Shown piece by piece: positions 27,711 through 36,340 of a stretch of DNA of 64,000 bases; within the stretch, counting starts at the first letter, position 1, and each line of letters begins with the position of its first letter. A program made the position numbers and the translations under genes. The notes under the pieces were generated by a model, which was not told the origin of the DNA, made no database searches, and worked only from the letters and a program-made list of their open reading frames with translations. Origin of the DNA: Oligoflexia bacterium (lineage in GTDB: Bacteria; Bdellovibrionota; Bdellovibrionia; JABDDW01). Location of the stretch: assembly GCA_034439615.1 (NCBI GenBank), contig JAWXAT010000036.1:62001-126000 (forward strand). Direction: 5' to 3'.

Positions 27711-28113
27711 GGTTCATTTCATTTAAGGCGCGATCCCAATAGGGCAAGATAAACTGCAAAACAGCATACTGGCTGACGTCTTGTCTTTTTACGAATTTTA
27801 GATCTTGGCCTTCAAGACATTCATATTTTTGATTGTTGTCATAAGTTGTCCAATAGAGGGCAATTCTGTAATCATCTCCGATACCATCGTTACAAATAAA
27901 ATCATCAATGAGCTTGAGTTGGTCACAGCGATAAGACGTTTCTTCAAATACTTCTCTGCGAGCACAATCTTCAAGTTTTTCTCCAGGATTGCGATGACCA
28001 CCTGGAATTGTCCATAGCCCAGGATGTCTGATCTCGGGTTTGTCGTCGCGGTGTTGCAAAAGTGCTGAGCCGTCATCTTTTAAGATAAAGACACCGCTAA
28101 CGACTTTCATCAT
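27697..28113 (-). CDS. NUDIX hydrolase
   Basis: A 138-aa protein carrying a complete Nudix box: GGHRNPGEKLEDCARRE followed by VFEETS, matching G-x5-E-x7-R-E-x2-E-E-x-G/S-type spacing with a serine in place of the usual last glycine. NUDIX proteins hydrolyse nucleoside diphosphate derivatives. In a nucleotide-sugar operon, candidates are GDP-mannose, ADP-sugars or a housekeeping role. It is the last gene of a three-gene minus-strand operon (UGD-like, epimerase, NUDIX), its start overlapping the epimerase stop by 1 nt (TAATG). The substrate is unknown. Confidence 0.85.
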   Translation of the reverse strand: MMKVVSGVFILKDDGSALLQHRDDKPEIRHPGLWTIPGGHRNPGEKLEDCARREVFEETSYRCDQLKLIDDFICNDGIGDDYRIALYWTTYDNNQKYECLEGQDLKFVKRQDVSQYAVLQFILPYWDRALNEMNLTRD

Positions 28114-29003
28114 TAGCGACTTTTCAGAGCATGCACTGTTTTAGCAAGTCCTTCAGAAATCGATGTAAATGAAAAAGTTGGAAAAGCCCTGATAGTTTCT
28201 GTGACATCAAAATGTCGATGAACGATGGGGCCCGACCGGGGATTGCATTCGATTTTAGTTTGTGGACCAGAATTACTTGCCACCGCTTGCGCCACTTCCA
28301 TAAAAGAAGGTGATGAACCACTGGCGATGTTGAGTAAACCTTCAGACACATGACCAAGAGTTAGAGTAATTAATCGCACCACATCATCGATAAAAACATG
28401 GTCGCGTTTTTCTTCGCCATTGCCAAAAAGTGTGATTTTAGAATCTTTCAGTGCGGTTCTTGCAAAGCGATTTGGACCATAGCTGTTATGTGTATCATGT
28501 GGGCCGTAAACAGCGCATGGGCGAAGAACTAATGTCGGAGTCTTGTGTTTTTGCGCACTAGCTTTAACAGCGTGTTCACGAGCTAAATGCATGCATCCAT
28601 AGAGAGTGGCAGGTGCTGCATAGGATGTTTCACTTACTGGGTTAATATCATCTGCGTAAACAGCATCAGAGCTAATGTAAACAAAATGGGCCAACTTTTT
28701 TTCTTCCAAAAATTCTGACACATTCTGAGCCATGCTCATGTTTTTAATAAGTGTGGCGGTGTCTTTACCTTTTTCAGGTGTAAGAGCTGATAAAAGAACA
28801 ACAGTATCTGTGCTTTGAATTTTTTCTTTCAAAGTTTGAACTGCACTCTTTTGCATGAGGTCCACATCTTTTGAAGAAAATGCGAGCACATTCACATTTT
28901 TACTTTCGAGATGAGCTTTGAGTTCACGGCCGATGAATCCTGAGGCCCCAAGAAGTACAACACGTTGAGGTGCTAACCATTGAGCCTGATTATGCTTCAT
29001 CAT
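28113..29003 (-). CDS. NAD-dependent epimerase/dehydratase with altered YxxxK motif
   Basis: A 296-aa SDR-type protein with VVLLGASGFIGRELKAHL for NAD(P) and YISSDAVYAD in the active-site strand. The catalytic motif reads Y135-G-C-M-H139: histidine stands where lysine is expected. RDHVFIDDVV and the C-terminal half are otherwise normal for a nucleotide-sugar epimerase. The lysine normally orients the nicotinamide ribose and lowers the tyrosine pKa, so the activity may be changed or this may be a binding or reductase variant. Its start overlaps the upstream UGD-like stop by 4 nt and its end overlaps the NUDIX start. The two partners suggest a common product. Confidence 0.75.
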   Translation of the reverse strand: MMKHNQAQWLAPQRVVLLGASGFIGRELKAHLESKNVNVLAFSSKDVDLMQKSAVQTLKEKIQSTDTVVLLSALTPEKGKDTATLIKNMSMAQNVSEFLEEKKLAHFVYISSDAVYADDINPVSETSYAAPATLYGCMHLAREHAVKASAQKHKTPTLVLRPCAVYGPHDTHNSYGPNRFARTALKDSKITLFGNGEEKRDHVFIDDVVRLITLTLGHVSEGLLNIASGSSPSFMEVAQAVASNSGPQTKIECNPRSGPIVHRHFDVTETIRAFPTFSFTSISEGLAKTVHALKSR

Positions 29004-30277
29004 AAATTTACTCCAAGTTTAAAGTATTCAAATCCAAGTTCTTCACAATTTTTAGGATCCAGCATTCCATGAGGGTCAATCACTGTTTTACCCTTCATTA
29101 CAGCCTTTGCCTGTTTTAAATCAGCTTTTGTAAATTCACTCCAAGGCGTCATAATTAAAAGGGCATGGGCATTACGACAAGCCTCAATGGCATTTGAAGT
29201 TTGTTTAATTGTTCTACCTTCAAGATGCTGGGGCAACACTGCTTGCGGGTCATATATCTGAACATTCACACCCTTCATTCCCTCAAGGAGTGCTACGGCT
29301 GGAGAGTTTTTTATAGATTTAGTCTCTTGTTTATAAGCTAAACCCCAAACTGCAACCATAGCATCTTTATGTTTTGAAAGTGTTTCGACATGAGCCGTTC
29401 TTAAAACCCATTCTTTTCTATACTGACTATTACTCGTGAAAGCATCGGCAACATGGGCTTGTGTTCCATGTTCTTGAGACAGATTTTGGATAGTGGCGAT
29501 GTCGCGCTCGATGTTTCCACCAGATAATCCAAGACCAGGAGCTAAATAAGCATGAGGACCAATGCGTCTATCGAGTTTTAATGAGGGTGAGATTTCATAC
29601 CAATTGGCGCCAATTTTTTCACAGATTTCAGCCAAAGTATTGGTGACAGTAACAGATGCAGCTAAATACATGTTGATTGAAATTTTAGCAAGTTCAGCAC
29701 TTTCATAGCGCATGGGTAAAATGGGGCAATTAAAATTTTCTAGCAATTTTTTATAAACAGGGGGCAAATCTTTTTTCGGATCAGCACATCCTACAATGTA
29801 GCGCTCAGGAAAAAGAGCTCGCTCAACGGCTCTTCCAAAAATTAAAGTTTCAACTTGATAGAGAAGATTAAATTTTGACGTTGCTAGCTTTCGTGTAAAT
29901 CCGGGTGGCACTTGGCTTAAAACGACCAATGAAGCTTGAGGGCGATTATTGAGATCAGCTTTTTCAATAACGTTGCTGATTATTTTTTTAAGATTTGTAA
30001 GATCACTTGTGTTTTTTTCGTCAGTGCTCACATCGAGAGAAATATAAATCACATCTGCTTTTTTGAGATCTTCCAATTTACTGGTGAAAGTGATCCGATC
30101 AGCGCTTTTAGTTAATAGCTCCTCAAGACCAGGTTCAAATATGGGAAGTTGTTTTTTATTAAGTGCATCGACCAATGGGGCATCTTGATCATAGGCGATG
30201 ACGTCAAACCCTTTTGAGGCAATGGCGATGCCTGAGTTGATTCCTAAATGGGATAATCCAGCAAAACCGATCACCAT
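29000..30277 (-). CDS. UDP-glucose/GDP-mannose dehydrogenase superfamily protein lacking the catalytic cysteine
   Basis: A 425-aa protein with the three-domain plan of the family: an N-terminal Rossmann domain (IGFAGLSHLG; FEPGLEELL), a central helical domain with AELAKISINMYLA (Lys198, Asn202), and a C-terminal domain with VAVWGLAYKQETKSIKNSPA and IYDPQA. The active-site loop normally reads G-F-G-G-S-C-F-P-K-D; here it is GLGLSGGNIERD, so Asn255 takes the place of the nucleophilic Cys that makes the thioester. Full four-electron oxidation to a uronic acid is therefore doubtful. The upstream 5' region is shared with the divergent aminotransferase. It is the first gene of an operon with the epimerase and NUDIX genes. 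Confidence 0.8.
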   Translation of the reverse strand: MVIGFAGLSHLGINSGIAIASKGFDVIAYDQDAPLVDALNKKQLPIFEPGLEELLTKSADRITFTSKLEDLKKADVIYISLDVSTDEKNTSDLTNLKKIISNVIEKADLNNRPQASLVVLSQVPPGFTRKLATSKFNLLYQVETLIFGRAVERALFPERYIVGCADPKKDLPPVYKKLLENFNCPILPMRYESAELAKISINMYLAASVTVTNTLAEICEKIGANWYEISPSLKLDRRIGPHAYLAPGLGLSGGNIERDIATIQNLSQEHGTQAHVADAFTSNSQYRKEWVLRTAHVETLSKHKDAMVAVWGLAYKQETKSIKNSPAVALLEGMKGVNVQIYDPQAVLPQHLEGRTIKQTSNAIEACRNAHALLIMTPWSEFTKADLKQAKAVMKGKTVIDPHGMLDPKNCEELGFEYFKLGVNL

Positions 30278-30428
30278 ATGATTCCTATCTTTGTCATTTG
30301 CAGATCTATTTTGAGTAACACCTGAAAGTGGCCTTTGACAATAGTTTTGTATCTGCTTTCACTCTTGATTTCCGCCACTCACAGTGGAATACTTCCGAGC
30401 TAAATCAAAACAAAGGTTGGAACGCGTT

Positions 30429-31541
30429 ATGACACCCTCAAAACCAATAGTCCCCTATACAGATTTAGGAAATCAAGCCGCCCCTCTAAAAGAGCAACTA
30501 CTTAACGCCGTCGGCAAAGTAATTGATGGTGGCAATTTCATCTTAGGCCAAAATGTCACAGAGTTTGAAAGAGCTTTTGCGCGTTATTGCCAAACAGAAT
30601 ACGCCACAGGTTTAGCCAATGGTACTTGCGCACTTCATTTGGTACTGCGTGGCTTAGATTTCAAACAGGGCGATGAAGTTATTACAGCGCCAAATTCTTT
30701 TATCGCCTCAGCTTCATCCATTGATCTTGCAGGTCTACGTGTTGTTTTTTCTGATGTCCGTGAAGACATGAATATGGATCCAGAAAAAATTGAGGCAGCT
30801 ATTACTCCCAAAACAAAAGCCATCATGCCCGTGCACTTAACGGGAAGACCCGCACCTATGAAAGAAATCATAGCTATTGCAAAAAAACATAAACTTTTTG
30901 TTTTAGAAGATGCCGCTCAAGCTTTGGGCGCGACATTAAACGGTCAACGTGTAGGAAGTTTTGGTGATGCGGCTTGTTTTAGTTTGCACCCACTCAAAAA
31001 TCTTTTTGCCTTCGGTGATGCAGGCATGATGACAACTCCTCGTAAAGATATTTATGAAAAAATGCTGAAATCCCGCACCCACGGTTTGAAAAACAGAAAC
31101 GACTGTGAATTTTTCAGCTTCAATTGCAGACTCGATGAATTGCAAGCCGCTATGCTCCTGGTGACCATGACAAAACTTGAAGAATGGACAAATAAACGTC
31201 GAGAACTGGCTTTTTATTACAATAAAAATTTAAAACCCTTTGTGGAAGTTCCTGAAGAAGGCCCTGGTGAGTTTTGTGTTTATCAAACCTATGTCATTAA
31301 AGCTGATCGTCGTGATGAGTTACTAAAATATTTAAACGAAAACGGTGTTGATGCAAAAGTTCATTATCCAACACCCATTCACATGCAAGAGGCCGCTCAG
31401 CATTTAGGTTATAAAGAAAATGATTTTCCAATGGCACTCAAACTTTCAAAAAGAATTATGAGTTTGCCGTTGTATCCGACACTCAAAGTACAACAACAAG
31501 ATCTCTTGATCGATCTCGTAAGAAAGTTTTATGCACGTTAA
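30429..31541 (+). CDS. DegT/DnrJ/EryC1-family PLP aminotransferase (first of pair)
   Basis: A protein of about 370 aa of the sugar aminotransferase family. Landmarks are ANGTCALHL, APNSFIASA, MPVHLTGRPAPM, VLEDAAQALGA and FSLHPLKNL, whose lysine should carry PLP. Such enzymes transaminate keto sugars bound to nucleotides. The Lys is present, so it is not one of the dehydratase variants. The start is ATG 30429, with GGA about 8 nt before; an open frame reaches back to 30384 without support. The next gene, a second member of the same family, overlaps it by 11 nt. The two share the general blocks but differ widely, so each may act on its own keto position. Confidence 0.85.
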   Translation: MTPSKPIVPYTDLGNQAAPLKEQLLNAVGKVIDGGNFILGQNVTEFERAFARYCQTEYATGLANGTCALHLVLRGLDFKQGDEVITAPNSFIASASSIDLAGLRVVFSDVREDMNMDPEKIEAAITPKTKAIMPVHLTGRPAPMKEIIAIAKKHKLFVLEDAAQALGATLNGQRVGSFGDAACFSLHPLKNLFAFGDAGMMTTPRKDIYEKMLKSRTHGLKNRNDCEFFSFNCRLDELQAAMLLVTMTKLEEWTNKRRELAFYYNKNLKPFVEVPEEGPGEFCVYQTYVIKADRRDELLKYLNENGVDAKVHYPTPIHMQEAAQHLGYKENDFPMALKLSKRIMSLPLYPTLKVQQQDLLIDLVRKFYAR

Positions 31542-32634
31542 GTATAATTATCTTGATAAACAATTTGGTGATTTTGAAGAATACCTCCCCGATTTACGCG
31601 AACTCGTAGCCTCAGGTGAATTTACTCTTGGGCCGTACGTTGATCGGTTTGAAAAAAAATTCGCAAAATACATTGGTGTAAAACACGTCATTGCTGTGAA
31701 TAACGGAACTGACGCATTGATTTTATCGTTAAAAGCTGTGGGAGTAAAAGCTGGTGATGAAGTCATCACCGTGGCCAATACATTCTATGCTACAGCAGGC
31801 GCTATCGTCGCTGTGGGTGCACGACCTGTGTTTGTTGATTCAGATGATCGCCACTTAATTGACGTAAAAAAAATCGAAGCCGCAATCACTTCAAAAACAA
31901 AAGCCATATTACCTGTGCACTGGGCCGGCTGCCCTGCTGAGATGGATGCGGTTATGAAGATTGCAGATCAACATGGAATTCCAGTTATTGAAGATGCTTG
32001 CCCCGCCACAGGTGCAAAAATTGGAAATAAAATGTGTGGCAGCTTTGGCAAAGTAAACGCCTTTAGCATGCATCCACTAAAACCACTCAACGTCATGGGT
32101 GATGGTGGAATGATCGTCACCAACGATGATAAATGTAATGAATGGCTTAGAGTTTATCGCAATCACGGCATGGTCGATCGTGACCACATTGACATGTGGG
32201 GAATCAACGCCCGCCTTCAACCTTTTCAAGCGGTGATTGGTTATAAACTCCTCGATAAAATGGAATCCGTGATTGGGGAGCGCAATCGCGTGGCCCGTCA
32301 ACTTGATAAGGGCTTAGCTGATCTGCCAGATTTTGTACGTGTGCCACGTCGCCCCGAAGGTATGCGTGAAGCTTATCAATTATATTTGGTGCGCGTAAAA
32401 CGCCGTGATGAGTTACTTAAGTTTTTAATTGATAATAAAATTGAGGCCAAAGTTCATTACCCTTTACCACTTCATCTGCAAAAACCTGCTCGCGCGTTAG
32501 GTTATAAAGAAGGTGATTTTCCGGTAGCAGAACAAGAAGCAAAAGAGATTATCACATTGCCAGCACACCAATATATAACACCTGAACAAGGTGATTTTAT
32601 CATTGAGCGCATTCACGCGTTTTATAAAAAATAA
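31531..32634 (+). CDS. DegT/DnrJ/EryC1-family PLP aminotransferase (second of pair)
   Basis: A 367-aa protein with AVNNGTDALILSL, VANTFYATAGAI, PVHWAGCPAEMD, VIEDACPATGA and FSMHPLKPLNVMGDGGM, the lysine being the PLP anchor. It is a second sugar aminotransferase, beginning inside the 3' end of the first (11-nt overlap), which makes coupled expression likely. The pair together with the 4-keto-sugar-forming enzymes in the window suggests a diamino or otherwise multiply aminated sugar, but the substrates are inferred only. It ends 12 nt from the stop of the convergent E1-beta-like gene. Confidence 0.85.
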   Translation: MHVKYNYLDKQFGDFEEYLPDLRELVASGEFTLGPYVDRFEKKFAKYIGVKHVIAVNNGTDALILSLKAVGVKAGDEVITVANTFYATAGAIVAVGARPVFVDSDDRHLIDVKKIEAAITSKTKAILPVHWAGCPAEMDAVMKIADQHGIPVIEDACPATGAKIGNKMCGSFGKVNAFSMHPLKPLNVMGDGGMIVTNDDKCNEWLRVYRNHGMVDRDHIDMWGINARLQPFQAVIGYKLLDKMESVIGERNRVARQLDKGLADLPDFVRVPRRPEGMREAYQLYLVRVKRRDELLKFLIDNKIEAKVHYPLPLHLQKPARALGYKEGDFPVAEQEAKEIITLPAHQYITPEQGDFIIERIHAFYKK

Positions 32635-32646
32635 TCAAAAGTTAAA

Positions 32647-33693
32647 TTAAAATGGCCCCGACAGAGTGCCGGAGTGGGATTTATTTGTAGTGCTAATATG
32701 GTGAGAAAGGGTTGATTCACCAGAGAGCATTTGAGTTACTGCGTTTACAATATCTTTTGCCATTGGGTAATAATGAACATCAAGAGCGTAACTTGCCGGA
32801 ACCGGGTGATTAGGCCATGTGATAGCCGAAGGTGCGTGCTTGAGTGCTTTGAATATTTTTTGAGTGACCTCGCTAATAATTGCAGAAGCTACTCCAAAGT
32901 GTGGCCAATCAGAATCGGCCACCAAGAGATGTCCTGTTTTCTCAACAGAAGTCATGATCGTATCAAAATCAATTGGCCGAACAGTGCGCAGATTTATAAC
33001 CTCAACAGATTTACCCAGTGCTGCTAATTTCTCAGCAGCAATCATAGCCTCTTGAACCATGGGGCCAATTGCAATAATCGTTGCGTCTTTTCCTTCAAGC
33101 ATCACGTGAGCTTTGCCTATGGGTATTTGATAAAGCCCACCTGGAACTTCACCCGTATCACTGTGAAGCCAGCGATGATCGATGTAAATCACGGGCTCAT
33201 CATCTAAAATTGCAGAAACCATCAGCCCTTTAGCTTCAGCGGCATTTGCTGGAACAACCACTTTCACACCAGGTGTAGACGCAGCGAAACCATGAAGACT
33301 TTGTGTGTGCTGAGGCCCATTACCCCAGCCGCGCCCAACGATTCCACGAATAACACATGGAACTTTTTGCTGACCACCGAACATGTAATACCACTTTGCC
33401 ATGTGATTACCGATTTGATCCCAGGTGAGTGGTAAGAAGTCCACACGGTGATGTATCAAAACAGGGCGTAATCCTAAAGTGGCGGCTCCGAAAGCAAAAC
33501 CCGTGAGCATTTGTTCTGCCAGCGGCCCCTCAACAACGCGCTCAGGACCAAATTCTTTATACAAGCCGTTGAGAGTTCCAAAAACTGCTTTAGGGTCAAT
33601 CAAACCTACTCCCACCAAAAACACTTCTGGGTGGGCTCTCATTGTTTGAGCATAGGCATCTTGAATGGCTTCGGTAAATTTCATTACGGACAT
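32647..33693 (-). CDS. TPP-dependent 2-oxoacid dehydrogenase E1 beta-like subunit
   Basis: A 348-aa transketolase-pyrimidine/C-terminal-domain protein: VVEGPLAEQMLTGFA with the TPP-activating glutamate, GNGPQHTQSLHGFAA with the E1-beta histidines, PGVKVVVPANAAEA and a C-terminal domain with LRTVRPID. It pairs with the alpha-like gene just upstream (10-nt overlap). There are no lipoyl E2 or E3 genes in the window, so a complete dehydrogenase complex is not encoded here. The last 25 residues, rich in Ser and His, form an extra tail of low complexity. ATG 33693 follows GAGGG with a 6-nt spacer. Confidence 0.85.
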   Translation of the reverse strand: MSVMKFTEAIQDAYAQTMRAHPEVFLVGVGLIDPKAVFGTLNGLYKEFGPERVVEGPLAEQMLTGFAFGAATLGLRPVLIHHRVDFLPLTWDQIGNHMAKWYYMFGGQQKVPCVIRGIVGRGWGNGPQHTQSLHGFAASTPGVKVVVPANAAEAKGLMVSAILDDEPVIYIDHRWLHSDTGEVPGGLYQIPIGKAHVMLEGKDATIIAIGPMVQEAMIAAEKLAALGKSVEVINLRTVRPIDFDTIMTSVEKTGHLLVADSDWPHFGVASAIISEVTQKIFKALKHAPSAITWPNHPVPASYALDVHYYPMAKDIVNAVTQMLSGESTLSHHISTTNKSHSGTLSGPF

Positions 33694-34667
33694 GAATAAC
33701 CCTCAGGAATCATAGATGTCGGAAAGGGTGCTTGCCGGGCGAAAACAAAAGCAGCGTCAATTTCATCTTGATGTTTTTTTCGTAAGCGCTCTTTCGCATC
33801 ACTTGAAACAATCGTTTCTAAAAAAGCAATGGGGTCTTTTAATTTCCAATCATCTACTTCTTTTTGTGTTCGGTAGCCAACGGAGACATCGTAGTTAGGG
33901 CCGCAATGTTCTAAAATGCGATATGTTTTGCACTCAATAAATGAAGGGCCTTCACCAGCGCGAGCTCGCGCAACAGCTGCGTTCATCGCCTTGTAAACTT
34001 CAAGGGCATTGTTTCCATCAACTTGTACTGAGTTTACACCGAATCCAGCTCCGCGTTTATAAATTGGGACATCGGGTTGTCGTTCGTTGATCCAGGTGTT
34101 TGTTGCGAGACCATTATTCTCACAAATAAAAATTACAGGTAATTTTCTTACAGCTGCAAACATCAATGATTCTTGAAACAAACCTTCTTCAGAAGCCCCA
34201 TCGCCAAAAGCTGCGATGGCAACATGATTTTGTTTTTTATACTTAATCGTAAAGGCCGCACCAACAGCATGGGGTATGGCTGCTCCGACGATGGCAGTCG
34301 TTCCTTGAAATCCAACTTTGAGATCGATGAGATGCATGGAGCCGCCAAAACCACGACTGCAGCCTGTGGCTTTTCCGAAAAACTCGCTGACCATTTCATC
34401 GAGATTTCCACCTTTGGCTAAATACCAACCATGTGAACGATAATAAGCGTAGGCAATGTCGTCTTTGGTGAGATTAGCGCAAACCCCAGCGGCGATGGCT
34501 TCTTGCCCTGTGCATAAATGAATGGGAGTTTTCATCTCCGCTTTGGGATATTCACGAGCAAGGGCATCCTCGAGCATGCGAATTCTTAGAGCTAAAGAAT
34601 AAACCTTTTCGATAACTTGATGATCTAATTGAGACGCGTTTTGTGTTGCCATAGATGGAAGTAACAT
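33684..34667 (-). CDS. TPP-dependent 2-oxoacid dehydrogenase E1 alpha-like subunit
   Basis: A protein of about 327 aa with the E1-alpha landmarks: CTGQEAIAAGVCANL, YRSHGWYLAKGG, GFGGSMHLID, and the TPP/metal motif GDGASEEGLFQESLMFA, ending at ENNGLATNT. It should form an alpha2beta2 enzyme with the next gene and decarboxylate a 2-oxoacid on TPP. In antibiotic clusters such E1 pairs without E2/E3 (for example AviB1/AviB2 of avilamycin) have been proposed to attach a two-carbon acyl branch to a nucleotide sugar; I suggest the same here. GGTGG lies 8 nt before ATG 34667. It is divergent from a methyltransferase gene. Confidence 0.85.
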   Translation of the reverse strand: MLLPSMATQNASQLDHQVIEKVYSLALRIRMLEDALAREYPKAEMKTPIHLCTGQEAIAAGVCANLTKDDIAYAYYRSHGWYLAKGGNLDEMVSEFFGKATGCSRGFGGSMHLIDLKVGFQGTTAIVGAAIPHAVGAAFTIKYKKQNHVAIAAFGDGASEEGLFQESLMFAAVRKLPVIFICENNGLATNTWINERQPDVPIYKRGAGFGVNSVQVDGNNALEVYKAMNAAVARARAGEGPSFIECKTYRILEHCGPNYDVSVGYRTQKEVDDWKLKDPIAFLETIVSSDAKERLRKKHQDEIDAAFVFARQAPFPTSMIPEGYSCP

Positions 34668-34713
34668 AAAATGGACCACCACATTATGGCAACAGAAAAC
34701 CCCTAGCTTCTTG

Positions 34714-34741
34714 TTGCAATGGAGCTTTAGGCCACTATATT
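34714..34741 (+). promoter_or_regulatory. Candidate promoter with flanking inverted repeat before methyltransferase at 34776
   Basis: TTGCAA (34714-34719) and TATATT (34736-34741) are separated by 16 nt in the divergent gap between the E1-alpha-like gene and the methyltransferase. A perfect 7-bp inverted repeat, TATATTG (34736-34742) and CAATATA (34758-34764), overlaps the -10 and the start region and could be an operator. AAGGTG follows as ribosome-binding site. Confidence 0.4.
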
Positions 34742-34775
34742 GTTTACCTTACTGATTCAATATAAGGTGACCACC

Positions 34776-35426
34776 ATGGCTGAAGTAAATCTTTTAGATA
34801 AATACCCCAAAATCAAACGTAATTTAGATGAGAGAGCCGCTTCTACCGACGATGACAGGCAAATCGCAAAACAGTTCGGAAAAGAATACTTCGATGGCAC
34901 TAGAAGTACGGGCTACGGTGGTTATCGTTATGATGGTCGCTGGAAACCTGTAGTCGCGCACTTTATCGAACATTACGGACTGACAAATAAAAGTCGCATC
35001 TTAGATATTGGATGCGCAAAAGGCTTTATGCTCCACGATTTTAAGGAAGCCTTACCCGACGCCACTGTAGCGGGTATTGATATTTCAACTTATGCCATTG
35101 AAAATTCGCTGCCGTCAGTAAAGCCCTTTGTCAAAATCGGCAATGCCATAAAGCTACCCTACCCTGATAAATCCTTTGATCTCGTCATAGCAATAAACAC
35201 ACTTCATAATTTAAAAGGCGAAGAGCTTAACGTGGCATTGCGAGAGATGGAACGCGTGAGTGCTAAAGATAAATACACCATCAATGACGCTTATCTTAAT
35301 GACGAAGAAAGAGCTGCTCTGATGAAATGGAATCTCACCGCCGTAACTATCTTACATCGCAGAGAGTGGGAAAAACTCTTCAGCCAAGTTGGGTACAGTG
35401 GTGATTATTATTGGTTTACCCCTTAA
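34776..35426 (+). CDS. Class I SAM-dependent methyltransferase
   Basis: A protein of about 216 aa with ILDIGCAKGFMLHDF for SAM binding, VAGIDIS for motif II and LVIAINTLHNLKG for motif IV. It reads as a small stand-alone methyltransferase like those that modify sugars or nucleotide sugars; no more can be deduced. The start is ATG 34776, supported by AAGGTG 6 nt upstream; an open frame reaches back to 34740 but has no signal. It ends in a 4-nt convergent overlap with the Gfo/Idh/MocA gene. Confidence 0.75.
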   Translation: MAEVNLLDKYPKIKRNLDERAASTDDDRQIAKQFGKEYFDGTRSTGYGGYRYDGRWKPVVAHFIEHYGLTNKSRILDIGCAKGFMLHDFKEALPDATVAGIDISTYAIENSLPSVKPFVKIGNAIKLPYPDKSFDLVIAINTLHNLKGEELNVALREMERVSAKDKYTINDAYLNDEERAALMKWNLTAVTILHRREWEKLFSQVGYSGDYYWFTP

Positions 35427-36340
35427 CTTTTAAACTTGCTGAGTTTGGTAAGTGTCGCGTTAATCCATTCATCATTTTGAATATTGCTTGTTCCCGTTTT
35501 ACACAAGATTTTGAAATGATCATATTCAAGTGCCCATGTGGGATCAGATTGGGTCAGAGTTTGTACTTCTTCCGGAGGTCTCCCACTGGGTAAAACACGT
35601 TTACGAACGGTGAATGTGCTTGGCCCCCATTTACACAGACATTCAATATGAGCGGAGCCATTTTCAGCATACACATCGGCATGAAAAGTATTGCGCCAAG
35701 ATAAGAGCGTTGCTTCAAAAAACAAGGAGGGGCTGGAGTCTCGAGTTCCAAAGTGAACGTGATCGTATGATTTGTTCTCAAAACAATCAAAGCTGAGGGG
35801 CTTGAATTCGCGATTTCTCAAATCTCCAAATAAAAAATTCGCAGTATCTAAAAGATGTGAGCCTAGATCAGGAAGAACGCCATCGCCCTTATCGCGCCAA
35901 ACAGAATTGCGCACATCGCGAGCCGTACCATTGCCATAAAAAAACTTTGCCATATGAATTTTGCCCAAAATGCCTGACTCAATACACTTTTTTAGATTAA
36001 TAAAATGTGGCTCAAATCGATGATTGTAAGCCGTATATGCTGTGGTTTTATTTTTTTCGGCAAGCTGCTGAAGTTCGACAAGTTGATTTTGATTTTCAGT
36101 CAATAATGGTTTTTCAACCAATACGTGTTTCTTATTTGAGAGGAGATAATGAAGCAATTCAAATTTTGGTTGATCAGGAGTACAAACCAAAGCCGCATCA
36201 TATTTATCAAGAGGCACTTCTTTAATATTTTTGTAATCAGCATTTGGGTTTACTGGATCAACAACTCCAATGACATCTTTTCCTGCGATTGCCCGACGCT
36301 TATGCCCTTGGATACCAAGGCCAACGACAATGACCCTCAT
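35423..36340 (-). CDS. Gfo/Idh/MocA-family oxidoreductase
   Basis: A 305-aa protein with the N-terminal Rossmann motif VIVVGLGIQGHKR, the family signature VLVEKPL (EKP lysine), AYNHRFEPH, and DLGSHLLDTANFLFG, whose Asp and His are typical active-site residues. These NAD(P)-dependent enzymes oxidise or reduce sugars or nucleotide sugars, for example at C3 before transamination. It overlaps the upstream kinase/nucleotidyltransferase gene by 4 nt (ATGA), so it is translationally coupled to it and is probably part of the same sugar pathway. The specificity is unknown. Confidence 0.85.
   Translation of the reverse strand: MRVIVVGLGIQGHKRRAIAGKDVIGVVDPVNPNADYKNIKEVPLDKYDAALVCTPDQPKFELLHYLLSNKKHVLVEKPLLTENQNQLVELQQLAEKNKTTAYTAYNHRFEPHFINLKKCIESGILGKIHMAKFFYGNGTARDVRNSVWRDKGDGVLPDLGSHLLDTANFLFGDLRNREFKPLSFDCFENKSYDHVHFGTRDSSPSLFFEATLLSWRNTFHADVYAENGSAHIECLCKWGPSTFTVRKRVLPSGRPPEEVQTLTQSDPTWALEYDHFKILCKTGTSNIQNDEWINATLTKLSKFKS

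Noticed and set aside
30335-30340. TTGACA as -35 of a promoter for the first aminotransferase
   Set aside because: No acceptable -10 lies 16-18 nt downstream.
32647-34667. Pyruvate dehydrogenase complex
   Set aside because: Only E1 alpha and beta are present, without E2/E3, in the middle of sugar genes.
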